Shown: one piece after another, positions 23,717-34,329 of the stretch
How the letters are laid out: the number at the start of each line of letters is the position of its first letter
Numbering within the stretch: position 1 is the first letter of the stretch
Assembly (NCBI GenBank): GCA_028015205.1
Contig: CM051517.1
Location: 40,001,135 to 40,065,134 of the forward strand
Source: Mytilisepta virgata
Taxonomy: Eukaryota > Mollusca > Bivalvia > Mytilida > Mytilidae
DNA length: 64,000 nucleotides
Reading direction: 5' to 3'
The notes under the pieces: model-generated
What the model was told of the DNA's origin: nothing
The model's database searches: none
Seen by the model: the letters and a program-made list of their open reading frames with translations, nothing else
Made by a program: the position numbers and the translations under genes

Positions 23717-24426
23717 ATGATTAAAATCTGTGAGGATGAAGTGAAGTTATTAGGGGTAACCATTGAATTTAAACTTAATTTTAATACACACATTTCATAC
23801 ATTTGTAAGAAGGATGCAGGACAATTAAATGCTTTGAAAAGAATTGTTCGAAATCTTAGTATAGGCTTTATTAAACTCATTTATTATGTAAAAATTTTAG
23901 TTACCGTCCTTTGACCTGCCATCCTGCGGCGAACAAAAACAAAGAACATTGGAAAAAAATATAAGAACGAGCGCTTCGTTTTATTTATAATTATTATCAA
24001 AATTCCTGCTGAAAAAAATCAAAATTACTGGAGGATGCCCACTATTGCATTGGAGACCTCAAAGCTGATTAATAAAAAAGTCCATTATTTATACAAGATT
24101 TAGTTAAAATTGAAGATAACTCATATAAGTATGAGGCAGCACAGATATGGAACTCCCTTTCAAATGAGACCAGGACAATGACTATTTTTGCCCAGTTAAA
24201 AAATTATAGTAACAGCTGGTGTGTATGTGCGGGGGGGGGGGGGGGGGGACAAAATGTAACCGTAGTGGGGGGGGGGGGGGGCGTAGTGCATGACGTATCT
24301 ATCCAGTGCTGCCTTATGGCTGAAATTTCTCTTTCTGCACAAACATGTATTTATTCTGTAGTGCTCTATACCCAATGCATGTTGTTTACATAATGTGCCG
24401 ACTGTCAATAAAATTTACTTACTTAA
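23717..24426 (+). pseudogene. Broken LINE 3' end with two G tracts
   Basis: Starts with VKLLGVTIEFKLNFNTHISY, then decays through frames (MRQHRYGTPF and others) to a 3' UTR. The UTR contains G18 (24231-24248) and G15 (24267-24281). It closes with TCAATAAAATTTACTTACTT near 24420, a polyadenylation-like LINE terminus. Stops and frameshifts show it is dead. Confidence 0.7.
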
Positions 24427-24751
24427 CTAGTAATGGCATTTCTTTATATGTGTCAAAGTTTGTTTTATACTGCTGATATACCTATGAAAAATGTAATTTA
24501 TAGGTGATATTTTAAGGGAAAATAGCTTTATTTCGGTATTTTGTGATACGTTTTATTGTATTCGGTATTGCATAATATTGTTGTAATTCTCAACGTTATT
24601 ATGTTAAATAGCTTCTTAATCAACAAATCTTGAGGATGTTTTTCAACAGATGTCCCACCAACGTGACAAATTTGCAAAAGAATCAATAAGAAATATAGTA
24701 AACCATAATACGTTCGAATATACTTATAATTATTCGTACTTAACATGAAAA
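24427..24751. promoter_or_regulatory. Upstream region of the first ZIP gene
   Basis: 325 bp between a LINE tail and the ATG at 24752. No metal-response element (TGCRCNC) or TATA box that I would call with confidence. Presumed to hold promoter and 5' UTR. Confidence 0.3.
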
Positions 24752-25729
24752 ATGGACGTAAAAGTAGTGAAAATTTTAATTCTTTTTGGAATATTATTGG
24801 TTTCATTTGTTTTGGGATTTTTGCCCGTACGGTTTATTACTTACTTTAAAGAGATTTCTACTGTTTCATCTAAAACATATGATAGAACTATCAGTATTTT
24901 GAGCTGCTTTGCTGCTGGAGTCTTCCTAGCTACAAGTGTTTTGGACCTACTGCCGGATACCAGAAGCTCACTGTCTGACACGTTTAACAATGTTAAGTTA
25001 TTATCGAACTACCCTGTGGCCGAGTTTATTATGGTAATTGGACTATTCTTTATGTTGACTACAGAACACGTTGCTTTAGTTTATCAAGAAAAGCGAAGAG
25101 ATCAAGTAGAATCTAACTCAGTAAACAACGAAATGGTTTCATCTAAATCAGAAGAACACGAGCTTCTGTCTGAAAAGGAGAAAATGCAGCAAGGCTATTG
25201 TTCTCTGGATATTGGAACTGAAATGCCCCAAAATGAATTACCTAGCCATGGTGGACATCCTGAACATACAAATTCTGCCTTTCGATCCCTTATTTTACTT
25301 ATTGCTTTGTCATTGCACTCAATTTTTGAAGGATTAGCCGTCGGACTACAAAAGGATGTTTCAAGCGTAGTAGAGATTTGCATTGGGATTTTTATTCACA
25401 AAGGAATCATTGCTTTTAGTCTTGGAATGACCCTCGTTCAAAGTAAAATGTCGTATTTTTCCTCCGTACGATCCATCTTGACGTTTTCATTGGCTTCTCC
25501 TGTAGGCATTGCCATTGGGATAATAGTCGTGGAATTTGGAAATGGAATGACGTCCACCTTAGGAATAGGCATTCTACAAGGCATAGCGTGTGGAACCTTC
25601 TTGTATATTACATTGTTCGAAATTCTTCGGCACGAACTAAAAAGTGAGGATATACTATTTATAAAAATTATGTGTTTGTTTCTGGGATTTATTTGCATGT
25701 CAGCAGTTTACCTGGCGGATGATAATTAA
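24752..25729 (+). CDS. ZIP zinc transporter, SLC39A1/2/3-like (copy A)
   Basis: An intact single-exon frame of 325 residues, about the usual 310-330 for this subfamily. The eight-membrane-segment layout is visible: TM1 9-28, TM2 around 46-66, TM3 around 90-110, a variable polar loop 112-176 with scattered His (SHGGHPEH), then TM4 with LSLHSIFEGLAVGLQ (H189, E193) and TM5 with HKGIIAFSLGM (H216, K217). H189/E193 and H216 are the metal-site positions of the family. ZIP proteins move zinc into the cytosol across the plasma or vesicle membrane. Residues 177-325 match copy B at 27665-28684 at well over half of positions by eye. Both start MD(V/L)K(V/I)VKILIL, which supports this ATG. Which of SLC39A1, 2 or 3 is closest cannot be decided here. 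Confidence 0.93.
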   Translation: MDVKVVKILILFGILLVSFVLGFLPVRFITYFKEISTVSSKTYDRTISILSCFAAGVFLATSVLDLLPDTRSSLSDTFNNVKLLSNYPVAEFIMVIGLFFMLTTEHVALVYQEKRRDQVESNSVNNEMVSSKSEEHELLSEKEKMQQGYCSLDIGTEMPQNELPSHGGHPEHTNSAFRSLILLIALSLHSIFEGLAVGLQKDVSSVVEICIGIFIHKGIIAFSLGMTLVQSKMSYFSSVRSILTFSLASPVGIAIGIIVVEFGNGMTSTLGIGILQGIACGTFLYITLFEILRHELKSEDILFIKIMCLFLGFICMSAVYLADDN

Positions 25730-27082
25730 TAAATTCTGTTTATCAATTTGGCTAATGGTTTTTAATTGTCTTTCAAGAAAATTCTAACCTAACTCGCCAT
25801 ATTTAAATTCTGCAAACAACGGCGTAGCTTCCATTGAGGCAACTAGGTAGTTTCTTCACCTAAAAATCTTTTTTGAACATGTTAAAATTGGCATATAAGT
25901 TTAAAAGTTGCATATGTTTTAACCACTGACATTTTCTCAAAATTTCTCCTAGAACTCCTAGGACCAATGGATTGACCATAATTTAGAAGAACACAAGGGA
26001 GTCGTATTTTTATGAAAGATATAAAATGGTAAAGTTGCGAACACAGCTCGATTCCATGGAAATTTCTCAAAACTTCCCCCATGTAAAAGTCTATAAATTA
26101 CCAATAAGGACCTGGCTATTAGTACAAATATCTCATTTGGCCACGATCAAACAAATGAAATTTTTTAAAGTAAGTCGGCCAAATGTACTGAAAACTGTTA
26201 CGAATTGACAATTTCAAGGCGTTTCCTATATACTCGGACTCCAAAGTAACAGAGCAAGGCTGCAAAGTCAGCATTACTGATTAATCTATATCTCAATTTA
26301 GGAAAGTTTGATATCACTGAATTTTCATTGAATGAACAATGAGCAAAAATTATTTTCTCAAACCTATATAAACGCTTAAGTTTAAATTCTTTAAAAAAAA
26401 TTTTGTGGAAAAAAACATTTTTAACATTCAGTCACTTTTTGTAATGATAGCGTATTATTCTATGGAAAATGGTTACAGACAATCTGCTTTTTTCCTCTGT
26501 TTCTATATTTTGTCTTTTTATTGTTATTATTTCATCTATGTTTCCACGAAATTGGAATAAAATTAATAATGTCAAAACTGCAATAATTACTGCTGCAGCA
26601 CACAAAAAATTACCATGTTGTATACCAATCGGGTTATGTTATATCATAAATGCCACGTTGAATGATCTGAAATCAGGCAAATCCTTAAAAAAACCGTTAT
26701 CCTGATAATCCATGTCCTTTTGGGAGTTGTAGGAAATACTTGCCTCACCTACTGGACTGTATAGTATTCCCCAAACAGCTGAACATTTCAGGTGGTGAGA
26801 AAGGGATGAAATACATTGATGGGATATTTTTTTCCCTTATTTTTCTTTAGAAAATGGTGACACATTCAAATTTTCTCTCGCCTATTGCATGATTTGTTGA
26901 CATATAAACGACCACCTTCCTTGTTAGAATTATTCTCCCTTTACAATCGTAATGGATATTTTCTTATTGACTCTCATCCCATATCCTTACATTTTATCAT
27001 GATTATAAGTTATCAGTGAGTGGCTGGTGGATGGCTGCTTTATGCTGATATACACAGTTTATGTTCCCATGTAGTATTAAAC
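25730..27082. other. Spacer between the two ZIP genes, no gene recognised
   Basis: AT-rich 1.35 kb. Short ORFs at 25882-26082 (minus) and 26469-26705 (plus) show no known domain, and the second is low-complexity hydrophobic. A weak internal duplication (TTTCTCAAAATTTCTCC near 25932 and TTTCTCAAAACTTCCCC near 26062) is present. Confidence 0.4.
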
Positions 27083-27175
27083 CTTGGTACTCCGACTTCC
27101 TCCACCAATAAAAACTGGTCGCCGCGAAATGGCCAAAATGTGCTGAAAACGGCGTTAAACCCCAACTAAACAAAC
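27083..27175 (+). mobile_element. SINE 3' fragment
   Basis: CTTCCTCCACCAATAAAAAC, then GGTCGCCGCGAAATGGCC, then AAACCCCAACTAAACAAACA: the 3' half of the SINE family at 9099-9353 without the tRNA-like head. It joins directly to the palindrome element at 27176. Confidence 0.75.
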
Positions 27176-27415
27176 ATATAATTTATAAGATATCTCATAA
27201 CGAAAATTATATGAGATATCTTATAATTTATATAAGACATCTTATAAATTATATAAGACATCTTATAAATTATCTTATAAATTATATAAGACATCTTATA
27301 AATTATATAAGATATCTTATAAATTATATGAGATATCTTATAAACTATATGAGATATCTTATAAAGTTTATTAGATATCTTGAAGTTCGAATAAATAGTA
27401 AAACGGCTTGCCATA
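27176..27415. mobile_element. Palindrome-array TIR element (copy 2, left end missing)
   Basis: An array of AAGATATCTT-like palindromes, many as AAGACATCTTATAAATTATAT units of about 21 bp, ends at 27415 with an inverted-repeat end ACGGCTTGCCATA identical to that of copy 1. The left inverted repeat is absent; the array starts directly at the SINE fragment, so this copy is truncated. It lies about 250 bp upstream of the second ZIP gene. Confidence 0.8.
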
Positions 27416-27664
27416 CTTATCCTGTATTATCAAAAAAGAATATATATCCCTTTATAATTGCATTTATGGAAAACGAGCTCAATTTGAGAATCTGTTGGGC
27501 ATTCGAGCAAATAAGTGCTCACAGGAACTAATTACGATATTTAAAAAAAATCACTTCCGAACTACCTAATAAGGAATTTAAAAATATTCAAACACGTGAT
27601 GAATTGTATAAATAGATGACATGTGAATACTGATATTCAATGCAGGTCAGTATAACGATATAAA
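27416..27664 (+). promoter_or_regulatory. Upstream region of the second ZIP gene
   Basis: 249 bp between the palindrome element and the ATG. It includes CACGTG (an E-box) near 27594 and GTATAAATAG at 27607-27616, a TATA-like word about 50 bp upstream of the ATG. Both calls rest on motif and position only. Confidence 0.4.
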
Positions 27665-28684
27665 ATGGATCTAAAAATAGTGAAAATTTTGATTTTAGTT
27701 GGACTGTTAGTAATTTCTTTTCTTGTTGGTTTTATACCGGTAAAATGTATTTGGCATTTCCGAAGTAGAAGACTTGAAACATCCAGAGTTTATCGTCGGA
27801 TAATCAGCATACTTAGCTGTTTTGCGGCCGGTGTTTTCATGGCAACATGTCTCATGGATTTACTGCCCGAAACAAGGGAAGTACTAGAACAAAAGATTCC
27901 TAAATCGTCTTACTTTGAACATTATCCTGTAGCGGAGTTCATATTGATCATTGGACTGATTCTAATGTTAACAACGGAACAGGCTGTCATAGTGTATCAA
28001 GAAAAACAAGGAAGAAATTGTCATACTCATGAAAGAAATAAGGAAGAATCATATAAAAATGAAAGAAATGGCCTACTTTCGAGTCGTCAGGAAGAACATT
28101 ATGTTTCATACAGTTCTGCTGAATTTGAATCAGACGATTCGGCTAGAGGAAGTTATGACAAAGAACATGATTTTGAGAACAGTGTGATGTTGTCGGTCCG
28201 TGCCTCTGAAAACACTGAAAGTTCTACACTGCGGTCCGTTCTGTTATTAGTGGCACTGTCTTTACATTCAGTGTTTGAGGGACTTGCAGTTGGATTACAG
28301 AAAGAAACAACAGACGTAATCAAAGTGTTTGTGGGCCTTATAATTCATAAAGGAATATTAGCTTTCAGTTTAGGCATGACTCTCACTCAGAGTAAACTGA
28401 CATTCTGGGGACAGTTAAGATCTTTGTTTACTTTCGCTATAGCATCACCTGTTGGTATATCTGTTGGTTTGATTATCGTAGAATATGGACACGGCTCATC
28501 GTCATCTATAGCAGAAGGTATCCTACAAGGACTAGCTTGTGGAACATTTTTGTACGTGACTTTCTTCGAAATACTTCAACATGAACTCAATAATCCGGAT
28601 ATTCGACTTGTTAAAGTTGTGTTTCTATTGTTTGGATTTTTATGTATGTCTGCTTTATTTTTGATTGACCTTGATTCACATTGA
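27665..28684 (+). CDS. ZIP zinc transporter, SLC39A1/2/3-like (copy B)
   Basis: An intact single-exon frame of 339 residues and paralogue of 24752-25729. Metal-site blocks are LSLHSVFEGLAVGLQ (H201, E205) and HKGILAFSLGM (H228, K229). The loop between TM3 and TM4 (112-187) is longer than in copy A, rich in Glu, Ser and Asp (AEFESDDSARGSYDKEHDF), and keeps little similarity to copy A, while membrane segments are conserved. That pattern fits divergent regulation or trafficking of duplicate transporters, which is an inference. It ends with DLDSH and a TGA at 28682-28684. Confidence 0.93.
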   Translation: MDLKIVKILILVGLLVISFLVGFIPVKCIWHFRSRRLETSRVYRRIISILSCFAAGVFMATCLMDLLPETREVLEQKIPKSSYFEHYPVAEFILIIGLILMLTTEQAVIVYQEKQGRNCHTHERNKEESYKNERNGLLSSRQEEHYVSYSSAEFESDDSARGSYDKEHDFENSVMLSVRASENTESSTLRSVLLLVALSLHSVFEGLAVGLQKETTDVIKVFVGLIIHKGILAFSLGMTLTQSKLTFWGQLRSLFTFAIASPVGISVGLIIVEYGHGSSSSIAEGILQGLACGTFLYVTFFEILQHELNNPDIRLVKVVFLLFGFLCMSALFLIDLDSH

Positions 28685-29129
28685 CTGTACAGTAATACAG
28701 GTTTATCTCTCATGATTCACGTATCGTGGGTCTAAAGGTTGTTTTAATTCTTTGTGTACATAAACGATATTTTTTCTCCAATGTTTGGTTCTAATCAGTA
28801 AAATATGATAGTGTATTTGCATATAAAGAGTAGATTATTTGTACATGTACAAAAGCCAACATATTATAATCTCCCTAGTGATCAATACATTGAAATAATT
28901 TCACTGAATTATCACCAAAACAAGAACCGAGATATTTTTCACAAAACTACAACAACAAACAAATTGATTGTTTTCTGTTCGGCGCGCAATAGGCTCAAAC
29001 TTTTTTTCACCACATTTTTTTGGCCTGAATCTTTTTTCATTTTCCCTCCTTGTCATATCCCATAAAATCGCCGATCGTTCCCTAATCTGTTTCACAGTGA
29101 AAACATTTGCGACCTTTAGAATGTAAATG
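28685..29129. other. Intergenic, no gene recognised
   Basis: Presumed 3' UTR of copy B followed by AT-rich sequence. The 64-86-codon ORFs here show no motif. Confidence 0.4.
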
Positions 29130-31350
29130 GAGTAAATGAAACTTTGGTTATTGACAATATGTACGAAGAACTAGATGTACCCTTTACAATCACTGAGCTG
29201 GAACGTGGTATAAAAAAATTAAAACGAAATAAATCCGTCGGTATTGACAATATTATGAATGAATACTTAATAAGTAGTAAAACTTTATTATTACCCGTGT
29301 TATATGTAGACTGTTTAATAACATCTTAGATACTAGGACGTTTCCGGAATTATGGGTGAAATGTACTATAGTGATCCCTATTTTCAAGAAAGGTGATATT
29401 AACGATACACAGAACTATAGAGGTATATCCCTAGTATCTCATGTAGGGAAGCTGTTCACCTCATTGATAAAATAACAGACTTTAAAATGGAGCGACGAAC
29501 ATAACGTTATATCTGATGCTCAGTTTGGATTCAAGCCTGGATTTGGTACAACGGATGCCATATTCGCCCTTCACTCAATAGTAACGAGTACACTTATGAA
29601 AGGTAAACGATTATATTGTTGCTTCATTGACTATAGTAAAGCATTTGATAGTACTAGTATAAACCATGGTAAATTGTGGAACAAACTTATTAAAAATGGT
29701 ATTACTGGTAAATTGTTAAATGTCATCCAATCTATGTATAGTAAATTAAAATCATGTGTAAAAAGTAATGGAAGATGTTCTGATTTTTTTAGTTGTAATT
29801 CTGGTCTTATGCAGGGAGAATCTCTTTCTCCATTTTTATATTCATTATATGTTAATGACATGGAGGTAGAACTATTGAATAGAGAATGTATTCCTTATGA
29901 GCTTAGAATGTTGAATTTGTTTCTCCTAATGTATGCCGATGACACTGTTTTGTTTAGTGAAAATATACAAGATCTGCAAACAATGATTAATACTGTTAAC
30001 TTTTGTTCTAATGAGTATGATTTACATATTAACTTGTCAAAGACAAAAATTGTAGTTTTCAGAAAAAGAGGTTAAATAAAAAATGATGAAAAATGGTTTT
30101 TAAATGGAGATGTAATTGAAGTTACAGACAGTTTTGTATACTTAGGAATTTTGTTGAATTATACTGGTAACTTTGCCAAAACCCAGCACAGATTGGCCGA
30201 ACAAGGCCGAAAAGCACTGTTTAGCTTGTTAAGTAAAATTAAAGACGATTATTATAATCATGAGACACTTATGTCATTATTTGACACTTATGTAACTTGT
30301 ATTTTGAACTAAAGCTGTGAAGTGTGGGGATTTCACCGATCCATAGATATTGAAAAAGTTCACATTTATTTTCTTAAACGTATTTTGAGAGTTAAAAAAA
30401 AGTACTGTCAGCAATATGGTTTATTGTGAGTTAGGAAGGTCGCCATTGTTTTTAGACCGACAAATTAGAATAATTAAATACTGGTTGAAATTATTAAGAA
30501 CAGACAATATTGTGTTGAAAAATGTTATGAAGATTTATATCAAAAAAGTTGTATGAAACCTAATGATAAACTGAACTGGTGTAATCAGGTACGAGAAATA
30601 TTGTTTAAACATGGGTTTAATTATGTATGGTATAACCAGTACACGATGAATTGTGCTGTTTTTCTTTTTAACTTAAAAGAACGAATGATTTCCAGTTTTA
30701 TAAGTGACGCCAATGCCTTCTTTGACTCGTCACCAAAATGTCAAATATATAAATGTATGTACAGCTCACATAATTTGCAGTTTTATCTAGATAGGCCTGT
30801 TAATTATATTTATAAACCTTATATCTGCAAATACAGAATTTGCGCCCATAATTTGAATGTAGAAACAGGTCGTTATTATAATATTGATAGAAACCAGCGT
30901 TATTGTACCATGTGTAATTTAAATACAGTAGAAGATGAGTATCACTTCATACTTGAGTGTTCTAGATATCATGAGTTAAGAAGAAGATATACAAAGCCTT
31001 ATTATTGGAGGAATCCTTCTGTATATAAGCTTGTCCAATTAATGTCTGTCAGAAATATAAAGGAGTTGAACAATTTTGGAAAATTTTTGTTTCTTGCTGA
31101 AAAGTGTCGAAAAGGGTAAAATGTTTTTGTATTCCTTTCTATCACACTCCGTACTATTATTATTATTATTATTATTATTATACGGTAACTTTGTATGTTA
31201 TATCAATTTATCACAATATTAGAAATGTTTCACAATATGTATGATATTAATATGATATATGTGACTTGGCGCTACTGATGATATGTATTGTATAATTGAA
31301 ATTCTATAAGCTGTATTGCTTTTGAAATAAAATTATTATTATTAAAAAAA
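29130..31350 (+). pseudogene. Decayed LINE reverse transcriptase with zinc-finger C terminus
   Basis: Pieces in order: TELERGIKKLKRNKSVGID, PIFKKGDINDTQNYRGISL, AQFGFKPGFGTTDAI, CFIDYSKAFDS, GLMQGESLSP, YADDTVLF (about 29932-29955), then a C-terminal piece with RYCTMCNLN and EDEYHFILEC, a CCHC-like finger. In-frame stops near 29473, 30073 and 30310 and at least one frame change near 30400 make it non-functional. Two tails, (ATT)n at about 31155-31180 and ATAAAATTATTATTATTAAA ending near 31350, mark the 3' end. It belongs to the same group as 42950-45010, which has a matching finger, and not to that of 19007-21907. Confidence 0.82.
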
Positions 31351-31539
31351 AGAAAGAAGTTTAGAAACCGCTAAGAACTACTCCTCTAATTTTAGTCATC
31401 TTTGAACGATATCTTTGTTGAAATTTGTAATTTTAATGAAGGTGGCCTGGTAAGTTTTTTAAAGCCATGTATATTGTTTTGAAAATTTCCACATTAGAAA
31501 TTAAATTGGCAATTGGACTTTGAAGTAACACCCCTTGGC

Positions 31540-31960
31540 TGTTATTGCATGGTGGAACAGCGATGTTACTGTTGAGCTTGAAACGTTATACTGTTTGATG
31601 GTAATTTACCACAGAGTCGATACCTCTGCTGGTGAAGTCCACGTCCCCGAGGTTATCATCAACTCAGTTGCTAGTATTTTGATAGTAGCCCGAATTTCAG
31701 TGGTAATTTAAATTAACTGTTAAAAATGTCAAATTTTGTGAATACTAAGGAGTATCTCCCTCGTGCATAGCACTGTCCTTAGATGGCTTTGGCTTTACCC
31801 TTTTGGTCATTTTGACATTTTGCTTTTTAACGTTAAAAATGGATAATTGTTTTGATTTTCAAAATTTTAGGCTTTGAGCACAACCGATTCGTATATCGAC
31901 GAAATGTGCACATCTTGTGCATCAAAATTGTTATCAAAGAAGTTATTACAGTCAAGGGCG
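31540..31960. repeat. Dispersed repeat, GTCCACGTCCCCGAGG family
   Basis: Contains GGTGAAGTCCACGTCCCCGA near 31630 and CGTATATCGACGAAATGTGC near 31890. I recognise these phrases as parts of common bivalve dispersed repeats, but I cannot name the family. No coding capacity. Confidence 0.4.
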
Positions 31961-33300
31961 CCGCTTCTTATACGCAGTCTACGCAGGTTCGTAGGTTTTT
32001 AAATCAGAATTTCTTTTTAAATATAAAACAAAATTACTACCCCTTACTGAAGAAAAAACTGCTGACATGCAGATAATTGGTCTCAACTGCTTTTGTTAGA
32101 GCAAATTTACAATATGAATTATTAAAGGATACATTAAATTTGCTAAAAATCGAACTGCTCCTTTGTTAATGTCGAGACGTATACATACTATTTGAATGCT
32201 ACGATCCTTTCTCTTTTCTTAATAATATATTTTAAACTTTTTTCTGCGTCGCAAATGGCGAAAGCAGGTCTAGGAACCGCTCCACCCCGTCTCACAACAC
32301 TTAGGATGTAGCTAGTTTGTTTAATTTGTACTGACTCCAACGTTTTCATTCCTCCTCACTCAAAGTTTCAGTTTGCACACACCCCTCCTCCCCCCTTAAC
32401 CGGCTTCGGGTCCGTCCTGCATCCGAAGGGGCCTTAATTAGGCGGACAATACCCCTTAACCTCTTTTGTTAAGCCAAGTGCGTATATAACGGCGCCCTTG
32501 TTAAATTAGTGAATCATGATTTAAATTCCCTGAGAAGTTCTGCATGCCTTTTCACTATAATCGCTATTTCATTAAAAGTTGTCATTGTCTTTTAAGCTCG
32601 AGGTGGAAAAAATAAACATATTTTAATTAAATTCTGGCAGGTAGGCCGAGGAGGTATAGCGTTTTGTTTCCTTTCTGGTTGCCTTTATGGTACAAATCAA
32701 CTTTATTATGCATCACCTATAACATGTATGGCTGCAATGCTTCAATACAAAAGAATGTATTGACGGCATGAAATTTGCAGTTTGCTGAGATCGTGGTTGA
32801 AGTAATTCATGTCAATTTCCATATTTAGCAGGGATTCCTTTCTCCGTCATATTAGCTTCTCAGTAGTTTCGTGAAAGTGTGTATATTACCGTCGTGCATG
32901 TGAGAGGAATATAGAATAGAAAATAATGGACTAACAAATAATAAATATAGAATACTGACCTTATAAAATTAAAGAATAAAGAATAACGGTACTCTACAGA
33001 ATAAACAGTGATTAAAACATAGATAAAGAATTTGAGGGAATAATATTTATTACAGAAAATAACAATTGTATAGAATACATAATTTTTCTTTAAAATCTAT
33101 TACATATAGATCATGCTTATGGCATTTATACTTTAAACATCTTTTTAAAAGACTTGCATGTCACTTACACCTTATACTCCACCAGAATTTTTTTTACAAT
33201 TTTGAATATCTGACCTAAAGATTTTCTCCCTCAAAAAATTAAAGATTAAGCCTTTTTTAACTGAATAGAGCCAAATGAGACAAAAATTAAAAGAATACAG
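31961..33300. other. Intergenic, no gene recognised
   Basis: AT-rich sequence with one C-rich island near 32380-32470 containing ACCGGCTTCGGGTCC. No exon-like frame was found. Confidence 0.4.
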
Positions 33301-34260
33301 AATTTTGTCGGCTGTGTTGCTGTTCTCACTAATCTGTTTTGTCGTTGGACTTTTGCTCTAATGGACCTTCCTCGCTGTCCTATCTCTTTGATATTCATTT
33401 TCAGTATTTCCTTAAATCGATCGTCGCCATAGGTTTGGGTCTTATTTATGAACGGCTTTCTCTAAGCTGATCTTGACTTCGTTCTCCAGAGGTGCACTTT
33501 TAAATTGAGGAACATGAAAGTTGTTCGTAAATAAAAAAAAATAAATATGTCAACTTAAAAAAAGAAGTGATTTGAACTGCTGTGACATAAAAAATCATGA
33601 TAACTAAATAACTCCTGCCTTGAAATTATATTTAATTTGCCCAAATAATTGGAAAGAAATTAATAAATATAAAATAGTGTGAATTTTATTTTAAAACTAC
33701 CTGCCAGCTTTACTGGAAAATGATGATTTTTTTTTCTAAAACTCGAGGTTTGAGAAATTAAAAAACAAAAAATCAAAAGCGGAAATGTGACATTATATAT
33801 ATATTCCGTTCGTTTTGAGTCATTCCCATACATCGGGTGACAAATGTTATTTTTCTTTGATTCTGGATCAAATGTTTTTGGACACTTCCAGACAAATCAT
33901 CTATATGTGACGAGTGTCATTAACGGAGCAGGGCACGTTTACTTTTTCGCATCAGACGATGTGAGTTCACACTGTCAGTGCTTTAGCTTTAACTGTTTTG
34001 ATCTAATTTTATAATTTGCTTTTTTAAAAATCTCTTTTGGTTATAGCTTTGTAGTATTTGTCGGTTGCGTTACTGTTCTCGAGAATCTACATTGTCTTAT
34101 GGACTTTTCTATTGTCTTATCACTTCTTTATTCATTTTCCGATATTTCCTAAAACGTCGGCATATAGCTTTGGGTCTTTTTGTTACGGACTTGTTCAGCT
34201 AATGTTGACTTCTTTTTCAATACATGCAATGAACTTTTAACCTGAGTGAGACGAAAATAA
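33301..34260 (+). repeat. Pair of diverged about 200-bp direct repeats
   Basis: Copy 1 (about 33305-33520) and copy 2 (about 34056-34260) share TTTGTCGG, then GTTACTGTTCTC or GTTGCTGTTCTC, TATTCATTTTC, TATTTCCT, TTTGGGTCTT and a final GAGAC(A/G)AAAAT in the same order and spacing. They lie about 750 bp apart with AT-rich sequence between. No protein was recognised in either. Confidence 0.5.
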
Positions 34261-34329
34261 GATAAATACTTCCCGTGATTAAAACTGCTTTGACACAATA
34301 TATTAATAATAATACAACAAAAAAATCCA

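Noticed and set aside
24178..24408. ORFs with poly-Gly or poly-Pro across the G tracts
   Set aside because: Produced by homopolymer G runs in a LINE 3' UTR; both strands give ORFs for the same trivial reason.
26469..26705. 78-codon hydrophobic ORF between the ZIP genes
   Set aside because: No homologous domain recognised, AT-rich composition, no splice or polyadenylation context.
27166..27531. ORFs repeating YKISHIIYKMSYIIYK and similar on both strands
   Set aside because: Translation of the palindromic GATATC array; the sequence is self-complementary so both strands look alike.
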